Below, in pieces: positions 26,801-37,369 of a stretch of 64,000 nucleotides of DNA; positions within the stretch are counted from its first letter, which is position 1, and every line of letters begins with the position of its first letter. The translations under genes were made by a program, and so were the position numbers. A model generated the notes under the pieces. The model was given only the letters and a program-made list of their open reading frames with translations, searched no databases and had not been told where the DNA came from. Source of the DNA: Ischnura elegans. Its lineage: Eukaryota; Arthropoda; Insecta; Odonata; Coenagrionidae. The stretch spans positions 42,885,812 to 42,949,811 of the forward strand of contig NC_060259.1 of the NCBI RefSeq assembly GCF_921293095.1, given 5' to 3'.

Positions 26801-27737
26801 TAGCTTAGGTTCTGGATCCTTCAATGAAAAAACGAATTGTGATGTCACAAATTTGAAGGTTGATTCATTAAAATTTATTTATGATTAAAAAGAATTGCTT
26901 CGTTAATTTTTTGGATGAGAACTAGATAATGTCAACATTTTATGGCCAAATCATCCCCACTAAACCCACGGAGGCAAAACCTGTCAAAATAATTCTTTAC
27001 CCTAAAAATGAAATGATATAGCTCTGAACTTGAATTTATTCTCCTTGAATTGTAAAGGCTATATTTTAATTAATATTAACTGCAACTTGTACTCAAATTA
27101 AGTAACCAATTTCCATTGGACTATTAATTAGCCTTCAAGTTGACATTTTACAAGCCAAAGAGATAAAATATGAAACGTTGCACATAACACTCCTCATTCC
27201 ATGGACAGGTGAAGTTTGGTTAATTTACCATCCCAAGCACTAGACTCAATCCAAGAGATAGCATTGAATAGGGCAGCAGTCCCTCCGTAGCAGGCATTTG
27301 TAGTGTCAATCCCTTCTATGCTGTAATTTCCATGTTCCTCAAATATTTTCATCAGCACTGATTTCACACTTTTAGACTTATCAATTATGGTTTCGGTTCC
27401 CACTTCTAACCGTCCAATGGAGGCAGGGCCTGAAAAAGAAAAATATGAGTTTGAATAAATTGTATGCCTAATAAAGTGAAAAAATGTCATAATTATGCAA
27501 TATATTACCTATATTGTTGCGCTCCATTAAACGAGTAACAACTGTGAGGCAGAGGGAATTTATATCCTCACGGTCACTGCAGAATCCCATTTTTGACTGA
27601 CCAAGACCAATAGTATATTTTCCTTCAGATACACCATCAAAAACTTCCAACTCCCGCTGATCCACATATTGAGATGGAAATATTAGCTCTATGGCCTGTA
27701 TCCCAACATTCTCGGGCCATCCTGGTTTACTAGCCAT
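14741..27737 (-). CDS. Hmgs: HMG-CoA synthase, cytosolic type (8 coding exons)
   Basis: Condenses acetyl-CoA with acetoacetyl-CoA to give HMG-CoA, the committed supply step of the mevalonate pathway. Coding exons, 5' to 3' on the minus strand: 27737-27509, 27429-27229, 24636-24511, 16425-16264, 16180-16015, 15942-15772, 15181-14949, 14853-14741. Every junction is GT/AG and all phases agree, giving 466 residues and a TAG stop. Seen: an FPSQYVDQ block near residue 20, GRLEVGTE with the catalytic Glu at about 89, [11 protein letters not shown] with the acyl-accepting Cys at about 123, NARPTGG near 161, YDFYKP near 196, FHSPYCK with the catalytic His at about 257, GNMYTPS near 335 and FSYGSGLA near 362. 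There is no mitochondrial presequence, which fits the cytosolic form. Length is near that of other insect enzymes and shorter than the roughly 520-residue human protein. No frameshift or stop was found. The stretch just before the His block (about 240-252) is the least conserved part. Confidence 0.97.
14949..15181 (-). CDS. Hmgs: HMGCS exon 8
   Basis: A 233-base exon entering at phase 2 and leaving at phase 1. Encodes [20 protein letters not shown] and the C-terminal helices up to EQTHHLG. Acceptor ATTTTCAG, donor GTATGT. The next intron is 95 bp. Confidence 0.95.
15265..15570 (-). mobile_element. hAT MITE family A in HMGCS intron 6
   Basis: 306 bp with inverted ends CATGGGCATACCCAGGAT and, on minus, CATGGGTGTACCTAGGGG. 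The flanking 8-mers AACTACAA and AACTACCA are a 7/8 target duplication, as expected for hAT transposases. It is non-coding. Confidence 0.85.
15772..15942 (-). CDS. Hmgs: HMGCS exon 7
   Basis: A 171-base exon, phase 2 at both ends, encoding [14 protein letters not shown] and [12 protein letters not shown]. Acceptor TTTTCAG, donor GTAAGG. The following intron holds a 306-bp hAT MITE at 15265-15570. Confidence 0.95.
16015..16180 (-). CDS. Hmgs: HMGCS exon 6
   Basis: A 166-base exon entering at phase 1 and leaving at phase 2. It carries FHSPYCK with the catalytic His, then [10 protein letters not shown]. The residues before the His block are divergent from vertebrate HMGCS1, but the reading frame is continuous and both splice sites are standard (acceptor TTCCAG, donor GTGAGT). 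Confidence 0.94.
16264..16425 (-). CDS. Hmgs: HMGCS exon 5
   Basis: A 162-base exon, phase 1 at both ends. Encodes the YDFYKP block, the [20 protein letters not shown] block and the following helix. The donor is GTATTC and the next intron is 83 bp. Confidence 0.95.
16623..18330 (+). mobile_element. pogo/Tigger-like transposon, dead, in HMGCS intron 3
   Basis: 17149-17415 reads into a CENP-B/Tigger-type helix-turn-helix: [13 protein letters not shown], then [13 protein letters not shown]. 17540-17812 reads into the DDE domain: [37 protein letters not shown] (VDET holds the first catalytic Asp) and GFKAFKD. Frames shift between the pieces, and stops occur. The left TIR CAGCGCAATTTCGATATAGC follows a TA at 16621-16622. 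The right end (GCGCTATACGAGA near 18310-18325) is decayed, so that boundary is approximate. Confidence 0.8.
18652..18964. mobile_element. piggyBac-like MITE in HMGCS intron 3
   Basis: The left end is TTAA then CCCTTTTACTGCTAGCCC. The right end on minus is CCCTTTTACTGGCACTGGGC, followed by TTAC on the plus strand. CCC termini next to TTAA fit piggyBac-type insertion. An inner palindrome, GGGCCGATATATCGGCCC, lies near the right end. Confidence 0.6.
19145..19267. repeat. hairpin with 51-bp arms
   Basis: Arms 19145-19195 and 19217-19267 are inverted copies with one mismatch, around a 21-bp spacer rich in TGCTGCACAGCAGC. The arm contains ACTTTGCACTTTCCACAT and AAAATTTATTAAACTAC. It lies in HMGCS intron 3. 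The sequence differs from the palindromes at 41.9 and 51.8 kb. Confidence 0.85.
19268..20190. other. HMGCS intron 3, unassigned part
   Basis: AT-rich intron sequence with no recognised element or exon. Confidence 0.5.
20191..21910. mobile_element. 1.7-kb TIR element with TA flanks (pogo/mariner type), HMGCS intron 3
   Basis: The left end is TA then CAGTAGACTCTCGTTAATAC. The right end on minus is CAATAGACTCTCGTTATTAC, followed by TA. These termini and the TA duplication fit Tc1/mariner-pogo. Subterminal TATTACGAAGTTC words recur. No transposase is recognisable in the interior. A tRNA-headed SINE sits at 21655-21850. Confidence 0.7.
21655..21850 (+). mobile_element. tRNA-headed SINE, family 3
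   Basis: The head reads GGCTTGGTGGTGGAACTGGT (A box) and, 40 bases on, a textbook B box GGTTCGAATCC at 21713-21723. The downstream body is non-tRNA. The stems do not make a clean cloverleaf, so this is a SINE head, not a tRNA gene. It is inside the 20191-21910 element. Confidence 0.6.
21911..24510. other. HMGCS intron 3, distal part
   Basis: AT-rich intron DNA of 2.6 kb. No exon with splice sites and no bounded repeat was identified. The frame at 23353-23637 (minus) has no recognisable domain. Confidence 0.5.
24511..24636 (-). CDS. Hmgs: HMGCS exon 4
   Basis: A 126-base exon, phase 1 at both ends, encoding the [11 protein letters not shown] and [17 protein letters not shown] blocks. The acceptor is TTTTTTCAG and the donor is GTAACC. 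The next intron (16426-24510, 8.1 kb) is the largest of the gene and is filled with transposable elements. Confidence 0.95.
24803..25385. mobile_element. pogo/mariner-type MITE in HMGCS intron 2
   Basis: 583 bp. Left TIR CAGTGAAACCTCGATATAAC, right TIR on minus CAGTGGAACCTCGTTAAAGC, flanked on both sides by TA. Internal repeats of the CGCTATAGCGA type mirror the ends. The 103-codon minus frame across it is the repeat itself, not a gene. Confidence 0.8.
25386..27228. other. HMGCS intron 2, unassigned part
   Basis: AT-rich. A C-rich stretch lies at 25540-25660. No exon or bounded element is visible. Confidence 0.5.
27229..27429 (-). CDS. Hmgs: HMGCS exon 3
   Basis: Phase 1 at both ends. Encodes the catalytic Glu in GRLEVGTE and the catalytic Cys in [11 protein letters not shown]. 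Polypyrimidine tract and CAG acceptor before 27429, donor GTAAAT after 27229. The following intron is 2.6 kb and contains a pogo-type MITE. Confidence 0.95.
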
Positions 27738-27747
27738 ATTGTTTTTA
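27509..27747 (-). CDS. Hmgs: HMGCS exon 2 (first coding exon)
   Basis: A TTTTTCAG acceptor precedes 27747, ten bases of 5'UTR follow, and the ATG is at 27737-27735. The exon encodes residues 1-76 plus the first base of codon 77, including the FPSQYVDQ and GKYTIGLGQ blocks. The donor GTAATA follows 27509, giving a phase 1 intron of 79 bp. This ATG is chosen because it opens directly into the conserved N-terminus and an acceptor lies just upstream. Confidence 0.95.
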
Positions 27748-28582
27748 CTGAAAAATTAGACAATAGAATTAATTCAACAGCTGCTTTTAAGATTAATTTA
27801 AAGAAAATCATCAAAAGAACAATCGCTATTGGTGCTAATATCTTGAAAATACTATTACTGTTTCATAGATCATATCCACATAGATGATATTGCCAACTCA
27901 TAGTCTTCAACTAATTAGCTCGCCTAAAAATGAGCATTTACATTTTACTTCGCAACAATTAATCTTAGAAAAAGACTCAATGGCTTGGCAGTGCTAATGA
28001 GTCTAAGATGACAATGATTGTTTGAATGAAAGTTTAAGTAATCCTAGATAGTGATAACTATTTCTAACATCACCTAATCCCTCAACAAATACACATTATA
28101 AGTGGAAGCTAGTATGAAACCAACTATATACAAAGCTGGGCACTCTTCACCTTATATATGCTGAAGGCAAAGAGGATAAATTATTCCCACAAGACCAATT
28201 TTCCAAACAAAAATCAAACACTGTACATCCCTATGTTCAAAATCTATTAACTCTCTTCATGTACCTCGGTGAGTACCATTCCCATCTAAGCTCAATTTTT
28301 CATCCACGGTTTTGATAGTTAATAATAGCAGATGTAAAAGCTGCTGTTTAACTACTTAGTACCCTAAATATATGGAGATCGAAGATCGTCGGAAATGAAA
28401 ATACATACAGACCGTGTTCAGCTATCATTATTACTTAGGCTCGTGTTTCATAGGGTTAATATGCTTTTTTCCAGAATCAGATTTTTCTTCCGCATGCATT
28501 TTATTTCAAATACACCATATCATCCCATAATTTTTATGAAAACTTCCTATCTACGTTAAATGAAGTCATACCAGAAACATAC

Positions 28583-28800
28583 CTGCCAGCAGTAAATGCA
28601 ACTCTATCAAGGCCTCTAGAATATGGACTTTCTTTCGTGAATTGTTAGAACTACTTGTAGATTAAAGACCATAATTGTACGAGTTCTTCGAAAAGTAAAA
28701 TGAATGTTGGCCGCCTTGAGACTTGTTATGTACGTCATTGCAGTTGGAGCAAAGTACGCCACGTGTGGAAGGCCAATCGTGAGAGATGATTGGAAATTGA
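28583..28800 (-). other. HMGCS 5'UTR exon 1 (end supported, start approximate)
   Basis: On the minus strand the sequence CTGGCAG|GTATGT at 28583/28582 is a strong donor. With the acceptor at 27747 it defines an 835-bp 5'UTR intron just upstream of the first coding exon. The transcription start is not visible as a TATA box, and I place it only roughly between 28620 and 28760. The 28583 boundary is inference from splice-site quality and position, not from coding potential. Confidence 0.5.
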
Positions 28801-28860
28801 CCACTTATCCCGTCCCCTACCCCGACATTGATATGCGCCAAAAATAGTAGTACAGTCGAT
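28740..28860 (-). promoter_or_regulatory. candidate HMGCS promoter: two CCAAT boxes and an E-box
   Basis: Within 35 bp there is CCAAT on the plus strand (28773-28777), CCAAT on the minus strand (28789-28793, read as ATTGG on plus) and a palindromic CACGTG (28760-28765). They lie just upstream of the putative first exon. NF-Y sites together with SREBP-type sites are known in vertebrate HMGCS promoters. Use here is inference from motif clustering and location. Confidence 0.4.
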
Positions 28861-31800
28861 GATAAAATTACATATGCCTCTCGATGAGGTCAATACGAGG
28901 AGTTACCTATCTCATTCTGAAAAATACTGGGCAGCACCAATATGTGTTCGCGACGAATATAGGACAATGCCGAAACTAGGGGTCATAGTCCTTCGCCTAC
29001 GTATCAACAATTTTTCAGGGCATTTATAATATTTTGAATGCACCCCTTGGTACGAAATTTGCGCAGCCACTACTGGTAACCCTCATTTCTTTCATAAACT
29101 TACACGTAGTTCACACGTCTGACGTTAGATGGTTTACCGCGGAATTTGAACACAATATCAAATATGAATTCTCGTTTAACCATGAATGCGAATAAGTTTC
29201 CACGACTATTGGCTGAGAAAACTAATATAAATTTGCGATTTTTTTCTTTTCCTCTCTATTTCTTTATTTGAAATCATTTAGATTTTAGGGAACCATTCCT
29301 TTCATTTCATAGCATTTATTTTTTGTTCATGCAATCTAATCCACTCGCATCTGCTCCATTAAAACTTAGGTTATAATCGTGAACCAAGATCATTCTCTCA
29401 TAAGACGATTGTAATACTCATGAAATTTTAAATATGTGAAGCATTTCACGCCAAAAATTCCTTTTACTTCACCATAATTCGGGTTTTAAAAATGGGGTTA
29501 GTAACTTTGATGTTTATTACGGGAATGGTGGCGAAGTTAAAATATATAGTGAAAGCAGTTGTCAAAGTATTAGCTTTGTTCCCTTTTCACGGAGCACGTA
29601 TGTAAAAAAGAGTGATGAAATGTGTTAAACGCATACTTTCATGAATGAAGGAATGCCCAGCGCTCTCCCCAGGAGAAAACACGAGACAGAATTTCCATTT
29701 TCAAGGATGGAAAAGTTTACGAGAAAACATTTGTCAAGGGTGCGATTTGTTTCCCATGATTTTTAAGCTACTCTTACAAATATATTTTCCCCATCAATAT
29801 CAACTGCACGCTTTCCGTAAACTTTAACAATACTTAAGTTTGCGGTAAATTCTGTATTCTTCAGCTCAGCATGTCTACATACCTGAGCAGAGATCAGAAT
29901 CAAATTATTTTGGTTAAGTTTTTTCATAAAATAGAACATTCCTAGTTGTTACGAAATTTACCGTCCATGTGTTCTAATTGCTCTTAAGCAGGGTAAAATA
30001 AGTCTTTTAATTTTATGCTTTGATAATTTACCGTAGCCCAAAATAAGTTCATCGTCCCCACCCAAAATTTTTACTGAGCTCCTTAATTTCTTCTGGAGCA
30101 TAGGAAGAGATTTTTTAGAAACTCATTTTCTCCCTCGATGGTTGAATTTTCACTGTGAGACGGATAAAAACGAAAGTGACTGGTAATCAACGGCTTAAAC
30201 TGCGTATACATGTTTACATTTTTAATGGAAAATTCATCTAGAGTCATCGAACGCAAAATAGTGTTCCACCAGAAATAGGTACAGGGATAGGTTTTATGCA
30301 ACATTTTCTTAGCTTTAAACTTGATGTTGCTGTGTGTGCCGCATTGAGATTAGGGAGATGTACCTATTGGTTCCTACTACTCGTAAAATTGAAGAATTTC
30401 CACCACATCGTGCCTCATATCACACAAAAAAGCTATTGGATCCTACCATTTATGTTTTTAATTTTTGGTTGCAATCGTAACTGCTCTATTAACAGGGATT
30501 TGTCACCTTTGGCCAGGCGCTCACCCTGCAGTCTTGACCCAGACCTTCGATTTCCTTTGTACGCTTCCTGAAATACCTTTTCTGGCTAAATTTTTTGTAG
30601 GATTGATTTCTTCCAGATATATTGTAAATTGATACATTATCCGTTGTGATAGGAATTCAAGAGCTAAGACTTTTCATAGCTACCTCGCTAAATGCGATAA
30701 TTTTTTTCCAAAAACGTGTGGTTTACAGTTTTCTCATGGGATCGGGCAAATTATGATGGCAGTTGTAAAAAGCGTTGATACTTCGAACAGAGCTGCAAGC
30801 CGAATTAGGTATGACTTGTGTGAATTAATTAAGTAATGCCCGTTTGAAAGCCTGGGGAAACTGCAAAGGTTACGTTTTAGGAAAGCTAACAATAAGACAT
30901 ATTCTTTATACTACTCCCTCAGTTGAGAATTTGGTGGCAAAGCAAATCCTGAACAATGCTCACGCCTTTTCGTCATGTACCATGAACTACGTTGATTTTT
31001 TTGGCTGGAAAATGTTACATATTTGTAGGATATTGTTAGCATTTTACACATATCATGACATTCCTGATTTTTAAACCGGCAAGGTCACTTCAAATTCTGA
31101 ACAGGCAATCCAGAGTACCCGAATGATTGAGGACGAAATAGTTAAATGCGCACTCTATCTACTCATCGGGGAACCATGGTACGTGGCATGCTTTAGCTGT
31201 TTGGTTCGTAATTAACCATCTTCCCTAAAAAGGCTCCTCCAAATAATAGCGAAAGTGGGACGGAATGGAAAGTCGATGCTGAAAATCTGAAGACGAAAAA
31301 GATTATTAAAAATCTTTTCAACGTTAGATTGTCGTACTAAATCCCCTTTCTGCATTACGCCAGTTACTTTGGGCGATAATGGAACTCAATTATATGCTGC
31401 ATTAGGTCTGAAGAACGTTGTGGATTTCATCTCACTTCAGTAATTCGTCAGGAGCACCCGTTTCTTATTCACCGTGGAGGGAAAACTATGAGTATAAAGG
31501 CATTCTATTAACTTGATATTCCCGATCATTTTTATCGATCGATGGAGTCACAATATTAATGAGAAAGGTTTGCTGACTGAAAATATATCATCTGCTCCAT
31601 AACGATAAATTAATTTTTTCGTTTACACTCTTGCCTTTTCAAAGCCAACTCTCGCTCACAGCATTATCAAAGGAGACTCAGTTACAATAATTGTTAACGT
31701 AATACCGTGGGCACAGAATTAAATGGAGACAACAGCTCTCATGCCACAAGTAGGACGGAATAGCATTTGGAATGAAACCCTAAAGATATTCCCGAGGCTA

Positions 31801-32400
31801 TTCACGCTTGGATGGTGGGAGAAAGTCGGAAAGAAATTTGGATGCACGGAGGTAGCTCTTTTCTCAAAAAATGAAGTCCCTCCCCCATATGGAAAGAAAT
31901 AGAAATTGTTCCTCCGAAGCGGAAACTATATGAACGAAGTCTTGATGAAACCAACATTTTAATATCACAGAGCTAATTTAGCGAGTTAAAAAGTGGGTCA
32001 TGCGATTGAGGAATAGGATGCGGCTTTCAAATTACTACTAACTAGAAAAGCAACTTCCCGAATATTTTGCAGGCTATCCTGTGCCAGTGGCCTACATGAC
32101 GCCCTCACTTTGACAAACACATGGAAATGTGGGTCGAAGGATCCTCTTCCTTGACGAAGGCCAATCCGGTAACGGTACGCATGAAACATACACACTTTCC
32201 TCCCTTATACTTCAAGTTACGATTGATCCTCATTCTGTAATCTTAGATGAACTTCACACTGAAAAATTTCAACTGTTGAATAAATCCCGTAAACAGTGTC
32301 GACGTCGATCCGTTCGTGGCCGATAAAGAGTACGCTGGACCATTCTTGGGTCAGCACTATAACTGACGTGATCACTTTTCCACGGTAACTTTTCTGCAGT
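28861..32400. other. intergenic, no gene recognised
   Basis: 3.5 kb upstream of HMGCS. All frames are short and lack recognisable motifs. No repeat copy was matched within the window, which makes it one of the less repeat-laden stretches. Confidence 0.45.
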
Positions 32401-32419
32401 GAACTGAAGTAAATTGCGA

Positions 32420-33560
32420 TCTGAAGATGAAAAATTAAGAAACACTAAACGCTAAACTTCTGACTTTTCCCATTTTGCACTAATCCCTCGAGTAACACAG
32501 CCTGCAAGGAGGTACAACGTGAGGGCAATGAAGCACCCCCTCTCGCAAGACAAGAAAGCAACAACACTGTAAGAGAAAATAAATTTACAAGTCGCAACTC
32601 GGTCGCGAGGGGATGGTGAGGGAGCACAGCACAGCGGGCAGAACTTACTGGTCCATGGTTCCCCAAGGCACTGCACTCAGGCGGACGAGTTAAAACAGAG
32701 CGGGAGTCTCTCGCCGAGCGGTCGGGTGAAAGCAACGGTAAGCGTACACCTACGGACGAGAAAGGTATGCACGGACTGTTGACTAACTTCCGATGGGTCG
32801 GTCACTTAAAGGAGGCGCGGAGAGGTGATTGGTCACACAAAAACTGGCCAGGTAAGGAAGGAAAAAATAGAGGCAGAGAAACTGAGGAGGGAAGAAGTCA
32901 GGAGGTGCGGCGCTGGTTGGAAGGCGACCGTGTCGGGCCTTGTGGCAAGCAGCTGAGGAGGAGGAGGGGGAGGTGGGCGAAGAGAGGGGGCTGGTGAGAG
33001 GGGGAAGAGGTCAGACGAAATGGAGGGGAAGGAGAAAGCCTCTCGCCGCTCATTAGTATCCCCAGAGACGCGCCGGGGGAGAGTGAAGGAGAAATACATC
33101 CCAAAAAATCAGGCGCTGCCCTCCAGTTGCCTTATCTCGCATGGAAACGGAGGCATCTATGTCTTTTCGAAAGAAAAGACGAAAGTTCGGAACGGTGGGG
33201 GCACACTGAAATTTCTCCCCAGGCGAGCCCTCCTTCGGTTAGGCGCTGGGCCCAAGGCAAACCATGCGCGCTCAAGCGACCGTAATTACGGTAATCAGAG
33301 ACGGCTCTTAGCGGTGCTGCAATGATCCATGGTCAAGGGTGTCGTCGGCCGATGTCATGGACGGACGGCCAGTGATCTTGGCTCGATCCCATAGGTACCT
33401 GTGAACACGTAAACCAGTTTTTTTCTAACGGGGTCAAGTTTAGCTGGAGGGTCGCACATAGGATTACGGGGACGCATTCCTTGACACTCTCCACTTCTAC
33501 CTACGCCTCGAAGTCGGTCGCGTTCTTGGAGGGAGGGGACGCACAGCGGCGGCGGTCACT
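32420..33560. promoter_or_regulatory. GC/CpG-rich patch, possible promoter
   Basis: About 1.1 kb clearly richer in G+C and CpG than its flanks, with a long purine-rich tract at 32850-33080. A donor-like AACG|GTAAGC occurs near 32738 on plus. In arthropods such patches can mark a transcription start. No coding exon follows in either direction, so function is only suggested. Confidence 0.3.
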
Positions 33561-35449
33561 GGGAATCAACGGGAGACGCGGAAATGCCACGAAAATGTTA
33601 AAAGAAAGATGATAGGCCGTACAGAAAGTTCTTCTCGCTTTACACACGTATTTGTATACACAGAGGGAGGGTAAAGGCAGCGGAGCACGTACAATGGGTG
33701 CGTCCCTAAGCAAGCGTTCGCTAATGAGGACGCTCCGTCTCGATTCAATGAAAGATGCCAGTGGCCTCAGAACTGGCTGTATTTACAGCAGGGAGTAAAA
33801 GTACACTAACCGGTGAGCTGCTTTATGAGTGCAAACGTGTATGTTGGCAAAGACTTATCTCAATACATACGCTCGCATCGACGAACCTGATTCTATTCCT
33901 GACGACCATGAGCTGGTCTTTTATGCGATATTTTATGCCCAGCGCATTACGAAGACTAATTTGCTTCGCACATTAAAATGAATTTTTGAAAACAACCTTT
34001 AAAAGATGCTAGTGGATGTTTCCATTAAGGAGATTGAATGGCCCAAAACGCCAGGACTTTTTTGTGTCGCTATTTCTGCGACAACTTAAACGATGTAAAA
34101 GAAAGAAATCAGCTTCAATTAATTTCATCTATTAAGAGCCTAGTGACAGAAGGTACGAAGGTGTACACATATTGATGACCCGCTTACTTCCATCATGGAT
34201 AAATACTATTGCCAAAAATAGCAGGAATTCCACCCGGAAATCGTGAGTCCAGGTCACGGCAAATTATTTTTTTCACTCAAATCCCCTTCCTTTATTTTTC
34301 CATCCGCAACATTTTGGCGGGATCAACAATTCTACGTTCTTTCAAGGCCTATTTTTGCATTCGCAAATAAGCAGGGACACATTAAATTTACTTTATATGG
34401 CTCCTGTTGTCACCGACCACTAAAATAATCATCTAGTCTCTGAATCAATCGGAAAATTATTTGTATCAGTATCGCAATGTGTTTGATAGTTAGTTTGGCG
34501 CAGTTGAGAGAAATCATTAAAATGTATTACTTACCCCTAGGATGCCACTTTTATATCGGTGATTGCCCTAATTGACGCGGGTTTTAGTGTATTAAAAATT
34601 ACGGCGTTCAACGTTCACGCGTGAGGCGCCATTAAAAACCTTTTCAAGAAAATGCAAATTACGCGATATCGAAAAGCGCAGTGAGCCCTGAACAATGGGT
34701 GCCCATCTCGTAGAAAAATTAACCGCTATTGCGTATAAAATAACATTGGGTCAATGCGTATCTTTAAATTTTGTTTCCCGGCGCAAAAGCTCCGACTAAG
34801 CTAATTTTTAGTATCCTATCTTGAATGAGGATCAAAGTTACAAACCATTGGACAGGTGTTTCAAAATTATCTACCTATTACCTCGAAAGATCTTTATTTA
34901 TTCTGTCGCTTATGGGTCGTTCGATGAATGCCTGGAATAATTATATTCCAATGCTCTGCAATATCCATCGTCAAATTTTAGATTATTTACTATTTTAATT
35001 CATATACTTATCTGGCTACAGCTTAGCCTCTCCGATAATGTTGAACCAATCGTCGTCAACCTTTGTCCTAATTTTCTATTTTTTACTATAATACTTCTTG
35101 AACCATACTTCACCTCTCCCAGCAGCCTTTACCGAGGTCATCGTCTTAACCTTTTACCACCTAGGTGTCCCAGATATCTTTTTGAGTATCCCATTTTCAC
35201 GAAATGTCTAGCTCCAGCGTATTCTAGCCACCTATACATGTCTTGTTTACTTATTTATGCTTTTACGCTAGAGTGATTGCAAAGGCCCCTGCAGCCCAAT
35301 CCTCTTCTCAAACACTTGAAAGTACCTTTTCTCTTGTACTTTTGTCCATTAAGTTAATTGAATTTATCCCAATTCCTGGAGGAGTCTATGCACACTGTTG
35401 AAGTTGAGTTCACTAGAAGCCCAAATTTTTCATCTCCCATCCCCTATTT
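33561..35449. other. no gene recognised
   Basis: AT-rich, with only short frames and no paired repeats that I could identify. Confidence 0.45.
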
Positions 35450-35900
35450 GTCAAGCGTATTGTGGGAAGATTTTCGGATGAAAAAGTAAAAGAAAGGTGC
35501 TATTTCGCTCTCGTCCGACCGCACCTTGAATATGCAGCGAGTGTATAGGATCCAGTGCAGAAAGACTTAATCCGCGAACTGAATAAGATACAAAGGAAGG
35601 CTGCGCGTTTCGTCAAAAACCGCTACGGGCGTACAGACAGTGTTACCCAGATGTTAAGCGAATTAGGCTGGGAGCCGTTGGAGACTCGGAGACTGCGCGC
35701 TAGGCTTAGATTGCTTGAACAATTAAGAATGGATATCTTTAAGAGCGACACAGAGAACATAATCTTAGAGCCACACTATATTTCCAGGTCCGACAGAAGC
35801 GATAAATTAAGAGAGATTTTTTGCCGAACGGATAGATATGGGAATTCGTTTTTCCCCCGAACAATAAAGGACTTTAATAAACGCTTGTCCCAACCTCGTT
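35450..35900 (+). mobile_element. CR1-like LINE 3' end, left half (split by a transposon)
   Basis: Encodes the same RT C-terminal region as 3545-4006: VRPHLEYAASV, then IQRKAARFV, MLSELGWEPLETRRL and FFPRTIKDFNK. One in-frame TAG sits where the other copy has the Trp of ASVWG. The frame breaks at 35900 where a 3.3 kb element begins. The missing 3'UTR resumes at 39195. Confidence 0.85.
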
Positions 35901-37164
35901 CCCTAGTAGCACAAAAAGGATTATATCTAGATTTAATACGTATCGTTGTATACCCTGTATACATATTATATCTGTATAAAATCCATGCAAATGTCCTCTA
36001 CCATGCATATAATATCTAGATATAATACGTATTACATCTGCTGCAATAATATGGATTTTATACAGATTAAATATGTGTACATTGTTGTGATCTGTATATT
36101 ATACAGATTTTATATATGTCTGATGATCCATGGTTACAACATAAGGATATTATTTGCATATTTTAAAGATTCTGGTATCCATCATATACAGATACAGATA
36201 TCCATATTATATACATATTTATCACATGTAACAAAATCTCTGTTTCTCTTTGTGGATAGTTATAAATTGAGATTTATTTCTGGGTTTAACACAACACTAA
36301 ATAATACTGGCATAACTCGAACTGAACAAACCTTAAAAGAAAAACTGTTAACAATTGATTGAAAGTAAATTGAAACAGTTACCAAACTTAAGAAAAACTG
36401 AGTTAAGAACTTTTGACATAAGGTTAAGTAACTTAAGAAAACTTTTCCAATGACTTAAGGTCAAGTTTTAAAACAAATACAACACTATATCCTAAATTAC
36501 GAAACTGAGAACAGTATTTCTGTTGAAAAAATAACTTCCATGAAAACTTTACTGGAACAATTCCTACAATCAATTTAAAATACTCACCACTATGCATCGA
36601 TTTTGCACACATCTAGAGCAAAATAGAACATCTAGAGCATCATATGCAAAAGCATAATTGTTTGCTCAGTTGCTTACCAAGAATATTCACAGCTTCAGCC
36701 ATTTGTTGGTATCATTAGAGAAGTTCTGTATGAAATAATATCATGCTGAGTCTTCCACAAACCTCTACTAATGAGCTAGAAAATCGTGACATGTTGGTTG
36801 TGCTGTGTACCCAGTGTCATCTGTAAAATGTATGACTACTAATGTCCATAGCTTGAAGTTAAAGCAGTTCCAAATTTCAGGGATCAGGTTTAAAAATGCT
36901 TTGGAAGCTTTATCAAACAGTGAGTGTAGGCAAATGGTAGGGCCACCCTCCATAGTGCTTTGAAGAAGGATAGTCTACCATCTGAGTTGTGTAAGGAAAA
37001 GGTAATGCTAACCCTCACATCTAGGTTTCACATCAAATACATAGTAAGTGGTACATACATTTGAATGGTGTAATAACGCATTTGTATGTATTTCGATTCT
37101 TCAAGGATTGGTACACTGCATCAGCGAGACCTATGGTTAAATATCCAATACAAGTTTGCTGACT

Positions 37165-37330
37165 CAGTAGCGGGGGTCTCAAGGGGGGGTGCAAAATTAT
37201 ACGCATTTACAAGACAATGCTTCTAATGATATAAAAGAGTTACAATTATGGTTTTGCAATGTTTGGCAATGCGGGCAGCCCCGCAAAGGGGGGGGCGTGC
37301 CCTCTGCACCCCCATATGTATCCGCCGCTG
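37165..37330 (+). mobile_element. hAT MITE family E, copy 1, inside the THAP transposon
   Basis: 166 bp. Left end CAGTAGCGGGGGTC, right end on minus CAGCGGCGGATACATATGGG. A perfect 8-bp duplication, TGCTGACT, lies at 37157-37164 and 37331-37338. It shares body words with 40981-41237 and 51330-51446. Confidence 0.9.
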
Positions 37331-37369
37331 TGCTGACTGGTAGTGCATTTCTCTAGTAGTGTCCAATCT

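Noticed and set aside
35946..36362. 138-codon frame, Tyr/Ile-rich
   Set aside because: It is the AT-rich TATACAGAT inverted repeat of the transposon. The same text appears on minus at 38879-39127.
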